Virus record (IMG/VR): IMGVR_UViG_3300022200_001528
Location: 1 to 29,416 of that record
Direction: 5' to 3' (one strand)
Source of the DNA: a virus
Length of the DNA: 29,416 nucleotides
Positions 1 to 7,967 of this stretch are shown piece after piece (within the stretch, counting starts at the first letter, position 1; each line of letters opens with the position of its first letter). The notes beneath the pieces are model-generated. The model was not told where the DNA came from and ran no database searches. It was given only the letters and a program-made list of their open reading frames with translations. A program made the translations under genes and the position numbers.

Positions 1-8
1 TATCAACT

Positions 9-887
9 ATGCCTTTCCCTACTACTGGCTCCAATACTGAGCTACAAGCTGTTAATCAGATCCTGGCGTCAGTTGGTCAGGCTCCTGTTACTACGTTGAC
101 AACTGAAGAAACTCTTGTAATTAATGAAGTAAGTCGCTTTACTGGATCTATTTCTGGTACTACTTTGACTACTACAACTGCTAATATTCCTGTTGGTACC
201 TACATTGGTGGTACAGGTGTAGCTAGTGGAACCTCCATTGCCACTGCAGGTGTAGAACAAGCGACTGATCCTGTGACCTATGAATATACTGTGAACATCT
301 CACAGACGGTTGCAGAGCGTCCTATGACTCAATCTATTGTTACAAGTAGAGTTGAAACTCAAACCAACCCGGACGTTGCGATTGCACTCAACACCCTTCG
401 AGAGGTGTCACGGGAAGTACAGGCAGAAGGCTGGACATTTAATAAAGAGTATAATTATCCTATTACTCCTAACTCTAACAATGAAGTCTTAATTCCTAAC
501 AATGTACTTCAAATAGACTTGAATAGAAATTATACACAAAACAAAAATAGAGATTCTATTAACCGTGGAGGTAAACTCTATGACCGAACAGCTCACTCTT
601 ATAAGTGGGATGATGAAACAGTATATGTAGATATTACTTGGGAGTTTGACTGGGGTAGCATTCCAGAACCAATTCAAGCTTTTATTGTCGCACGTGCTGC
701 AACTATAGTTTCTAGCCGTATTATGGGGGATCCTAATCAATATCAAATCCTTCAACAAAAGGAAGGTTTTACCCGTGCTATGGCTCTTGAATACGAATGT
801 AACCAAGGTGATTATACATACTTTGGTAGTCCCCAAGGTCATGATTATTATCAAAGTTATCAACCTTATCACACACTGTACCGATAA
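9..887 (+). CDS. Tail tubular protein A (T7 gp11-like) with inserted beta-domain
   Basis: Adaptor/gatekeeper ring protein that joins the portal to the tail nozzle in T7-like virions. The N-terminus (ELQAVNQILASVGQAPV, residues 11-27) matches the T7 gp11 start, and the middle (LREVSREVQAEGWTFNKEY, then NRGGKLYDRTAHSYKWD) and the C-terminal region with YECNQGDY follow the same family. At 292 residues it is about 95 longer than T7 gp11. The excess is mainly a Thr/Gly-rich block at about residues 43-112 (FTGSISGTTLTTTTANIPVG through NISQTVAERPMTQS) lying between the N-terminal helix and the helix that follows it in T7. That block resembles a repeat-like beta-domain common in phage structural proteins. 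The start ATG at 9 is the first available; the stop overlaps the next start as TAATG. Upstream capsid genes are outside the window. Confidence 0.93.
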   Translation: MPFPTTGSNTELQAVNQILASVGQAPVTTLTTEETLVINEVSRFTGSISGTTLTTTTANIPVGTYIGGTGVASGTSIATAGVEQATDPVTYEYTVNISQTVAERPMTQSIVTSRVETQTNPDVAIALNTLREVSREVQAEGWTFNKEYNYPITPNSNNEVLIPNNVLQIDLNRNYTQNKNRDSINRGGKLYDRTAHSYKWDDETVYVDITWEFDWGSIPEPIQAFIVARAATIVSSRIMGDPNQYQILQQKEGFTRAMALEYECNQGDYTYFGSPQGHDYYQSYQPYHTLYR

Positions 888-3649
888 TGCCTGCAGTAAC
901 ACAACAAGTACCCAATTTTCTTGGGGGTGTATCACGTCAAAATGACGATAAAAAAGTAGGAGGTCAGTTAACCGAATGTATTAATGGTTACCCTGATCCT
1001 ACCTTTGGTTTGCTAAAAAGACCAGGGGAAGAGTTTATCAATGTACTAAAAAAAGGTGATGGTACTGCCTTTACTAAAGCTGAATTAGAAGGCGCTGCTT
1101 GGTTCTTTATTGAAAGGGATACCGCAGGGTCTTACATTGGAGCTGTTAAAGGTTCAGATATTTATGTATGGACTGCAGATGAGGGCATTTGGTGTACTGT
1201 TGATAACACAGCCAGTTCTTATTTGACTGGTACTACAAAAGATGATTATCATTTCCGTAGTGTTCAAGATACAACAGTTATTACTAATAGGAACATAGTT
1301 ACAGCTATGCAACCTAAAGGCACCTTTGTTGCCGATTCAGTAGCTACACTAGTCCTTGATACTCTGATTGAGAATTTTGAATATACAGTAACTATTAGTG
1401 ACATTGCTATTAAAGTTACTGCTCAAGGGACAACAACATACGATGATATGTTGAAGTTTGATCCAGCTGATATTAATACAAACCACCACCTAATTGATGC
1501 CATTAGAGATACTATTTTAGCGCAGCAGACTGCTAGTAATACAGACTTTGATGGTGTTTGGTACCTTGAAGGTTATACCAACAGTTTGGTCATTAAAAGA
1601 GGTACGGGAACTAATTCAGTTGTAACTGATTATTCAGCTGTTACGGGTACGCCTTTGGCTATTGATATTAGCGCTTCTGGTGGACTAGATAATCTATCTT
1701 TGGAAGCGTTTACTGATTCAGTTAATGCAGTATCAGATTTACCAGCTGAATCCTTCCATGATCATAATGTACAAGTACTGAATACTTCAGCAGAAGAAGA
1801 TGATTACTATCTAAAATTTCAGGCATATGATGGCGAAAAGGGGCGTGGGTATTGGCAAGAAACCGTAGCTAGGGATGCATCGCCTGGTTTAGATGCTTCT
1901 ACTATGCCGCATATTTTGGTTAATACAGGTGAAACTACATTTGAATTCAAACCTATTGAGTGGAAGCCTAGAGCTGCAGGTAATGATGTTACCAGCCCTC
2001 TACCGTCTTTTATTGAATACCCTATTAATTCTACTTTTTACTATAATAACCGTTTTGGTGTTCTTTCCGCAGACAACATTTTCTTTGGGGTAGCTAACGA
2101 TCCTTATAATTTTTTTGTAAGGTCAGGTCTTACTCAAACACCCTCTGATCCTATTGATTTAAACGTAGCTAGCATTAAACCAGTCGTGTTGTCTGAAGTT
2201 CTTCCTTCACCACAGGGTTTACTTTTGTTTAGTGCTAGGCAACAATTTCAAGTATTTACTTCAGATGGTAACACACTAACACCCAGCACTGCTAGTATTC
2301 GTAGTCTTTCTAACTATGAAATGGCTACTGATATTGCACCAGCAGATGTAGGCACAATGACTGCATTTGTCAGTCGAGTACCTGGTTACAGCAAGGTGTT
2401 TACACTTCAACTGCGGGATATTGAACAGCGTCCGATTGTTGTTGATATCAGTAAGGTTGTTCTAGAATGGCTTCCCGAAACAATTGATGATCTTTCTGTT
2501 AGTCCCCAGAATTCATTGATTATTCTTACAGATAGAGACACACCTTATCTTTATGTATTTAGGTACTATAATGATGGTGAAAAGTATCTATTTCAGGCGT
2601 GGACTAAATGGGAACTAACTGGTACTGTTCAAATTGCTAAAATTATCAACGATTCTGCAATCATTGTATCTCAACATGAAGATGAGTATACCCTTGGTAA
2701 AATTGTTCTTGATGAGATTCCTACAGGAAATGTAATTGCTACTTCTACAGGTATTAACGGTAACTCATGTTTAGACATGGCTACTCGTCCAGTATCTCCA
2801 GGAGAAGTTGTAGCTTTAGACGATACTACACTAGTAGCAGGTTCAGACTATGAAGATGGTACTGATATTGAAACTACTACAGATGGATTAGGTGTTGGCT
2901 TAACTGTTGACATTACACAGACTGATGGAGCTTTAACTTCTGTTGTTATTAATTCACCAGGTGTCGGCTATAAAGTTGGTGATACTATTACAATTAGCGG
3001 AGGTACAGATGGAACAATTGATGTTAGTGAAATCTCTGATTCTGTAGTATATGATGAAGCGAATGATGTTACTAAAATCTACGTACCATTTACACCTTTT
3101 GTTAGTAAAACTGGTGTGATGTTATTGACTACACCAATAGCAGATGTTGGGACAGAAGCTGCCATCGATGCAGACGCTGGTTACTGGTCAACTGCTTTTG
3201 AACGTACAGAACCGGTAACAGGTTACCGTTACTTTGAAGTAAAAGGTAACTTTTTAAATTATACGGATGGTATTGTAGTAGGATATAGTTATGATTTAGA
3301 TGTTACTTTACCGCGGTTTTATTTTAAATTAAATGAAACATCTTCCGACTTTTCAGCTGCCTTGACCATTGCACGAGTTAAATTCTCAGTCAACAGGAGT
3401 GGTGCAGTTAAGTTTAAATTAAAAGCAGCAGGTTCTAATGAATGGGTCGATGTACAACATGTTGCTGAAGCTAATTACTACTCTGGAGATAGTAATCCTG
3501 TTCAACCTGAACACCAATTCACGGTACCCATTCACCAACGTAATACTAATTTTGAACTAAAAGTGACAAGTGATTTACCATACCCTGTGTCGTTGGTTTC
3601 GATGATGTGGGAAGGAAACTACTCACAACGATTCTATAGGAGGACTTAG
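887..3649 (+). CDS. Tail tubular protein B (T7 gp12-like nozzle)
   Basis: Forms the tail nozzle through which DNA leaves the virion. The start (VTQQVPNFLGGVSRQNDDKK, then GQLTECINGYPDPTFGLLKRPG) is diagnostic of the gp12 family, and the C-terminus (PYPVSLVSMMWEGNYSQRFYRRT) is the typical end of the protein. It is 920 residues against about 794 in T7. Part of the extra length is a segment around residues 665-708 (GVGLTVDITQTDGALTSVVI, then SPGVGYKVGDTITISG), a Gly/Thr beta-motif that recurs in unrelated cyanophage structural proteins. The gene starts one base inside the stop of the gp11-like gene and is followed within two bases by the gp14-like gene, so the three are probably co-transcribed. 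Identity is near certain; the exact insert borders are not. Confidence 0.93.
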   Translation: MPAVTQQVPNFLGGVSRQNDDKKVGGQLTECINGYPDPTFGLLKRPGEEFINVLKKGDGTAFTKAELEGAAWFFIERDTAGSYIGAVKGSDIYVWTADEGIWCTVDNTASSYLTGTTKDDYHFRSVQDTTVITNRNIVTAMQPKGTFVADSVATLVLDTLIENFEYTVTISDIAIKVTAQGTTTYDDMLKFDPADINTNHHLIDAIRDTILAQQTASNTDFDGVWYLEGYTNSLVIKRGTGTNSVVTDYSAVTGTPLAIDISASGGLDNLSLEAFTDSVNAVSDLPAESFHDHNVQVLNTSAEEDDYYLKFQAYDGEKGRGYWQETVARDASPGLDASTMPHILVNTGETTFEFKPIEWKPRAAGNDVTSPLPSFIEYPINSTFYYNNRFGVLSADNIFFGVANDPYNFFVRSGLTQTPSDPIDLNVASIKPVVLSEVLPSPQGLLLFSARQQFQVFTSDGNTLTPSTASIRSLSNYEMATDIAPADVGTMTAFVSRVPGYSKVFTLQLRDIEQRPIVVDISKVVLEWLPETIDDLSVSPQNSLIILTDRDTPYLYVFRYYNDGEKYLFQAWTKWELTGTVQIAKIINDSAIIVSQHEDEYTLGKIVLDEIPTGNVIATSTGINGNSCLDMATRPVSPGEVVALDDTTLVAGSDYEDGTDIETTTDGLGVGLTVDITQTDGALTSVVINSPGVGYKVGDTITISGGTDGTIDVSEISDSVVYDEANDVTKIYVPFTPFVSKTGVMLLTTPIADVGTEAAIDADAGYWSTAFERTEPVTGYRYFEVKGNFLNYTDGIVVGYSYDLDVTLPRFYFKLNETSSDFSAALTIARVKFSVNRSGAVKFKLKAAGSNEWVDVQHVAEANYYSGDSNPVQPEHQFTVPIHQRNTNFELKVTSDLPYPVSLVSMMWEGNYSQRFYRRT
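3638..3643 (+). promoter_or_regulatory. Strong Shine-Dalgarno site (AGGAGG)
   Basis: AGGAGG lies eight bases before the ATG at 3652, inside the last codons of the gp12-like gene. It is worth noting because most genes in this window, including the next two, show no such site. Confidence 0.7.
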
Positions 3650-3651
3650 AT

Positions 3652-4809
3652 ATGCCATTCCCTATTTTTGCTGCTATTGGGGCTGCAACAGGAATTGCTA
3701 GTGGTATCTTTGGTGCCTCTCAAGCTAGTTCTCAAAACCGCCAAGCACAATCCAACTATGACAAACAATTAAAGCAGAGTCAACTCATTGCTGATTTACA
3801 GAATGAGTACAACGCTAAAGCATTTGATGCTGACGTACAGAACTATTTCAATCAGCGTAATTTTCAGTTTGAAGGTGCGCTTCAAGAGTGGGAACGCGGT
3901 AAAGAAATTCAAGACTATGAATTTAGACAAGCTAACCGTCAGTACGAACGTTCCCTTCAAATCGGTAGGCAGCAGTTAAACTTTAACGATTTAGCTGCTA
4001 AACAGGCTTATGCTGCTGAAGACTTTGCACTACAAGGTCTTTTTCAACAACAAATGTTTGACCGAGAAAGTCAAATAGCTGCTCTTAAAAAGACTTTACT
4101 TGAAGGGGAACTTAATCGTCAAGCACTTCAACCTGAACTTGATGCTATTGTACAGAAGGATCGTCTTGGTCAGTTTTCTATTCAAGACAGTCTGAATCAA
4201 TTGACTAAGGAAACAGCATTTGCAAAAGAAAACGCCTTGGTTAAGAATCTACAAGAACAAGGTGCTGCTGAACTTAGACAAGCTGGTCAATCCAGAGTTA
4301 AAGGTAAGCAAACAACTCTTGGTGATTTCTACCGTCAAATGTCACAACTTGATGCCTCTTTAACAGGCCGTCAACGTCAAGCAGCTGTTCAATTGACACA
4401 GCTCGGTGTTGATACTTCATTGGCTAGAGAGCGTGTTGGATTTGAATTGAAGAAGATTAGCCTTGGATTGGCTAATGCTGTTAAAGATACAGAGTTTAAC
4501 CTTCGTGTCTTGGATGCTAATGTGGTTTCGGCCGTTCAGCAATCTCAATTTAACAGGAGAAACATTGCACTACAGAAGTATGGTGCAGATCTTAATGCTG
4601 CTGCTTCTGTAATGATTCAACCTGAACGACTTTCATATGCACCACGACCTAGGCTTGCTCCTGAGCGGATCTTTGTCGATCCTATGCCTGTTGTACCTGG
4701 CGCTGTTGCGGCACCTGTTCAACAGAATGTATGGGGTCCATTGGTTTCTGGTATTGGTTCTGCAGCTGGTTCACTTGCAAGTGTTAAAGATTGGAGTAAG
4801 ATGTTTTAA
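3652..4809 (+). CDS. Internal virion/ejection protein (gp14-like)
   Basis: By position (directly after gp12 and before two giant internal proteins) and by character this is the gp14-type protein that is ejected early to build the outer-membrane part of the DNA conduit. The N-terminus has a Gly/Ala-rich hydrophobic stretch (residues 5-27, FAAIGAATGIASGIFGASQA) suited to membrane insertion. It is followed by a long Gln- and charge-rich helical region (about 30-310) with coiled-coil character and a Pro/Val-rich tail. At 385 residues it is about twice the length of T7 gp14 (196). Sequence similarity to T7 is weak, so the call rests on synteny and on the membrane-plus-helix layout. The start has the best ribosome site of the late region. 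Confidence 0.8.
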   Translation: MPFPIFAAIGAATGIASGIFGASQASSQNRQAQSNYDKQLKQSQLIADLQNEYNAKAFDADVQNYFNQRNFQFEGALQEWERGKEIQDYEFRQANRQYERSLQIGRQQLNFNDLAAKQAYAAEDFALQGLFQQQMFDRESQIAALKKTLLEGELNRQALQPELDAIVQKDRLGQFSIQDSLNQLTKETAFAKENALVKNLQEQGAAELRQAGQSRVKGKQTTLGDFYRQMSQLDASLTGRQRQAAVQLTQLGVDTSLARERVGFELKKISLGLANAVKDTEFNLRVLDANVVSAVQQSQFNRRNIALQKYGADLNAAASVMIQPERLSYAPRPRLAPERIFVDPMPVVPGAVAAPVQQNVWGPLVSGIGSAAGSLASVKDWSKMF

Positions 4810-4810
4810 G

Positions 4811-4825
4811 TAATTAATTATGGCA
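4811..4825 (+). repeat. Shared translation leader TAATTAATTATGGCA, copy 1
   Basis: This 15-base string includes the start codon of the gp15-like gene. An identical copy (7953-7967) includes the start of the gp16-like gene. No Shine-Dalgarno site precedes either gene. Confidence 0.7.
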
Positions 4826-7800
4826 CGACTTAGATTTACTCCTGCTTCAGCTCCTAGTGGTTTTAGACCTATTCAGGTGAGCCAAGCAGAGATTACCCGA
4901 ATGCAACAAGAAAGCGATCGGGTTATCGCTAATATGCAGCGTAATCGTCAAGCTGAAATGCAGCAACGGCGTGAAATGCTGCAGACTATGAAAGAGGATG
5001 CGAATTACACACGTCAAGCCCAAGACCGTAACTTCCAAATCCAACAGCAGAACCTAAGGAATGAGCTACTTCAAAGTCAATTTGATGCTAGAACTGCTGA
5101 AGGACAGGCTGCAGAAAACCTTCAATCAGCTCAACAAATCTTTGGTGGTTTAGCTCAGTTTAGTCAAGCAGCCGCTGATATCACACAAAAGATTGAAGCC
5201 AAGCGGATTAAACGTGAAGAAGGTGATGCTCTACTTAAAGCAGTCCGTGGTGAGGATTTTGAAAGGGGATTAGCATTTAGAGAGGGAGAGTTAACACTAC
5301 TTGAAGGTCTTGAAAAATATAATTTAAATGTTAATATTCAGGAAGCTTCAGGATTAGATCCAGGCACAGTAGCTCAAGGAAGGCTTGCAAATCCTGGAAA
5401 CACTTACCTTGCAAATAGAAGTAATTCTACTTGGATACTTAAAAATCAATTTCCTTTGTTTCTTGACAGTATCTTAAATGATACTGAAACTCAATTTGAA
5501 TATAACGGTCAAATTGTAACACCTGCTGCAGCCCGTTCTAATCCAGAACTTATGCGAGATTTGTCTCAGTTTGCTGTGCGCCAGTTTACTGAGACAAAGG
5601 GGTTTTTAGGTCTTGATCCACTATTCTTGTTTGAAGGATTAAGGTATATTGATGAGCACAACAACACATTAATTAAAGGTGCTAGTGCTAATCGAATTAA
5701 GAATACCTATGCAATCCATAAAGATCAGCAAGATAGTATTGTACTAAATGATCCTGCTAGGTTTGAAGAGAATGCTCCAATTGCATTCAGAAACTTAGTA
5801 AATAATCCTTTGGTTGGTGCAGCAGGTGCTCATGAAGCACTTAAAGGTTGGGCTACTCATCAAAAACCTGATGGATCTTTCACTGTTCCTATCGAAGCTG
5901 TTAGGAATATGGTACTAAGACCTGATGGTAAAACCTACGATCAGGAGTGGCCTGGAAGGTGGTCTGAGATTATTGATGCACGTACTAATGCTGAGATGAG
6001 GTTTGCTCAGCGTGAAATGCAGATTGATAATATTTCTTTTGAACAAGATTCTCGTCGGATTCTTCAAGGTTTAACTGAGGATCCAACACAAGCAAATGCT
6101 GATGCTGCTATCAAATTCTTCCGTGAAACTCACGGTAAAGTCCCGCCTGAACTGCTTAAATTTGCTTCTAGCTACACCACTGAAGCAGTAGAGAAAATAG
6201 AATCAGCTAAACGGTTCCTTTCTATTCCTTCTGGTCTCATTACATTAGAAGCTGTAGAGGCTGCAGAATCTATTGACTATGATACTGGACGTGAACTCCG
6301 TAAGCGTTTTGCTGAGCAAGAGGCACAGTACAACTCTGGTATCTACAAAGAAACAGCTGAAGCCTTCAAGACCACAGCTAACGGTGTTACTGCATACGGT
6401 ACTAATAAACCAAACACACCAGCCAGTGTCTTTCTTCAGACTATGATGCGGTCTGAATTCCGTAAGCGTGTAGATAAAGCGGTTGCTGGTGGTATGGACT
6501 TTAACCAAGCTGCAACCGCTATTGGTCAACAGCTGGATGCTGAAGTAAAGGCTGGTTCTCGTGATCCTAATAGTCCTTGGTATCGTAAGGTAGATGCCCC
6601 TGGTGGTACTCCTACATTCCCTAACCTTAACAAAGGTATGATGACGGGTGTAGAGGCTGCTAACCGTCGTTATAATGAGCTTAAAAAGAACATTGCCACT
6701 CAAGGGTTGGCAAAAGTTATTGATACCAAAGACTCTATTATTACTGCACAAGAGGCACAGGAAATTGTAAAGGGTTATGGTCGTCCTGGATTCACTGTTC
6801 CTGCTGATGTACAAGCTGTAGCTGGTATGTCGAACGGATTGGATCCTATGGTGATTATTAATCGTCAGCTTGCTGCACAAGGTATGCAGCCGCTTGCACC
6901 TCCACCTTCAATGCAAACTACTAGTCAACTAATTAGCCCTGCCTTCCAGAAGCTTCTGTATAAAACTCCCAGTCTAAACCGTTCTGCACGTGCTCTTGGT
7001 ACGGCTAACACGTTTAATACAGCTATTATTCCTAACAACCTTGGTCCTATTATTCAACAGGCTGCACAAGCTAATGGTGTTAACCCTTCTTATATTGCAG
7101 CTTTGGCTGAGATTGAGAGTGGATTTAATCAAGGTAGTACTAGCTATAACGGCTCTTCCTTTGGTGTCATGCAGATTAGTCGAAAGGATCATCCTACTTT
7201 CTTTGCACAACAGAATTGGAGAGATCCTCAAGCTAATATCAATTACGGTGCTCAATACTATGCTGGTCTTTTGAAGAAGTACGGTGATCCTGTTAAAGCT
7301 GCTATGGCATATAATGCAGGTCCTGGTAACTACGATGCTTACCTACGTGGTGAGCTGCCTGATGGTCCGATAAAGACTGAGATGCTTAACCATGGTAAGA
7401 AGTTTGCCAAGGCTATGTATAAGTATGGCGGAGGCGCTCAAGCGTTAAATAACCCATCACTAATGAGAAGTGGATCACCTTTAGAAGTGTCTACTTTGAT
7501 GAGAACACCAGTACGTCCTCTACAATCATTTTCACCACAAGTATCTTCAATAACCTTTGATACAGGTCAACCTGGTATTGATGTTTTCTTTGAAGATAAA
7601 CAATTCCCAGCAGTTCTACCTGGTGTTGTAAAGGACATTAGTTTCCAAGGCGGTCAAGGTTCTGGATATGGGAATTATGTAGTTATCGAATCTATTGATC
7701 CTGATACTAATCAAAAGGTAGATGTTCTCTACTCTCATTTAGCTTCTAAACCAAATCTACAACCTGGGCAAATGATTAGGACAGGTCAAATTATCGGTCA

Positions 7801-7951
7801 ACAAGGTGGTACTGGTAGGGTAGTTAGTGCTGATGGCACTATTGCCTCTATTGATTTCTTACGTCCAGCTCCCCGAGGTAGTAAGGATATGACTCCTTAC
7901 GGAAATTATGAATCTTTACGTCGTCGAATTGCTAGTCAATTTAAATCTTAA
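4820..7951 (+). CDS. Internal virion protein with lytic transglycosylase and degenerate M23 domain (gp15-like position)
   Basis: Second of three internal ejection proteins. Residues 1-150 are a Gln-rich helical region (RQAEMQQRREMLQTMKEDAN). From about 745 to 865 lies a soluble lytic transglycosylase (SLT) domain: ALAEIESGFNQ with the likely catalytic Glu766, then SFGVMQIS, NINYGAQYY and AMAYNAGPGNY, all standard SLT motifs. It would open peptidoglycan while DNA enters. From about 915 to 1030 is an M23-like fold (QPGIDVFF, GYGNYVVIES, VLYSHLAS, GQIIGQQGGTG). Its first zinc-ligand His is replaced by Gln and the final HLHFE motif by ASIDFL, so peptidase activity is unlikely. In T7 the transglycosylase sits at the N-terminus of gp16; here it is near the C-terminus of the preceding protein, so equating it with gp15 is positional only. 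Confidence 0.85.
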   Translation: MARLRFTPASAPSGFRPIQVSQAEITRMQQESDRVIANMQRNRQAEMQQRREMLQTMKEDANYTRQAQDRNFQIQQQNLRNELLQSQFDARTAEGQAAENLQSAQQIFGGLAQFSQAAADITQKIEAKRIKREEGDALLKAVRGEDFERGLAFREGELTLLEGLEKYNLNVNIQEASGLDPGTVAQGRLANPGNTYLANRSNSTWILKNQFPLFLDSILNDTETQFEYNGQIVTPAAARSNPELMRDLSQFAVRQFTETKGFLGLDPLFLFEGLRYIDEHNNTLIKGASANRIKNTYAIHKDQQDSIVLNDPARFEENAPIAFRNLVNNPLVGAAGAHEALKGWATHQKPDGSFTVPIEAVRNMVLRPDGKTYDQEWPGRWSEIIDARTNAEMRFAQREMQIDNISFEQDSRRILQGLTEDPTQANADAAIKFFRETHGKVPPELLKFASSYTTEAVEKIESAKRFLSIPSGLITLEAVEAAESIDYDTGRELRKRFAEQEAQYNSGIYKETAEAFKTTANGVTAYGTNKPNTPASVFLQTMMRSEFRKRVDKAVAGGMDFNQAATAIGQQLDAEVKAGSRDPNSPWYRKVDAPGGTPTFPNLNKGMMTGVEAANRRYNELKKNIATQGLAKVIDTKDSIITAQEAQEIVKGYGRPGFTVPADVQAVAGMSNGLDPMVIINRQLAAQGMQPLAPPPSMQTTSQLISPAFQKLLYKTPSLNRSARALGTANTFNTAIIPNNLGPIIQQAAQANGVNPSYIAALAEIESGFNQGSTSYNGSSFGVMQISRKDHPTFFAQQNWRDPQANINYGAQYYAGLLKKYGDPVKAAMAYNAGPGNYDAYLRGELPDGPIKTEMLNHGKKFAKAMYKYGGGAQALNNPSLMRSGSPLEVSTLMRTPVRPLQSFSPQVSSITFDTGQPGIDVFFEDKQFPAVLPGVVKDISFQGGQGSGYGNYVVIESIDPDTNQKVDVLYSHLASKPNLQPGQMIRTGQIIGQQGGTGRVVSADGTIASIDFLRPAPRGSKDMTPYGNYESLRRRIASQFKS

Positions 7952-7952
7952 T

Positions 7953-7967
7953 TAATTAATTATGGCA
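7953..7967 (+). repeat. Shared translation leader TAATTAATTATGGCA, copy 2
   Basis: Identical to 4811-4825 and likewise spanning a start codon, here of the 1299-aa internal protein. It probably serves as an AT-rich, unstructured initiation region in place of a Shine-Dalgarno site. Confidence 0.7.

Noticed and set aside
489-935. Long minus-strand open frames, here and under most late genes (for example 6245-6880, 10722-11450)
   Set aside because: They lie opposite well-supported genes, show low-complexity Ser/Thr/Ile-rich proteins and lack any recognisable domain or start signal.
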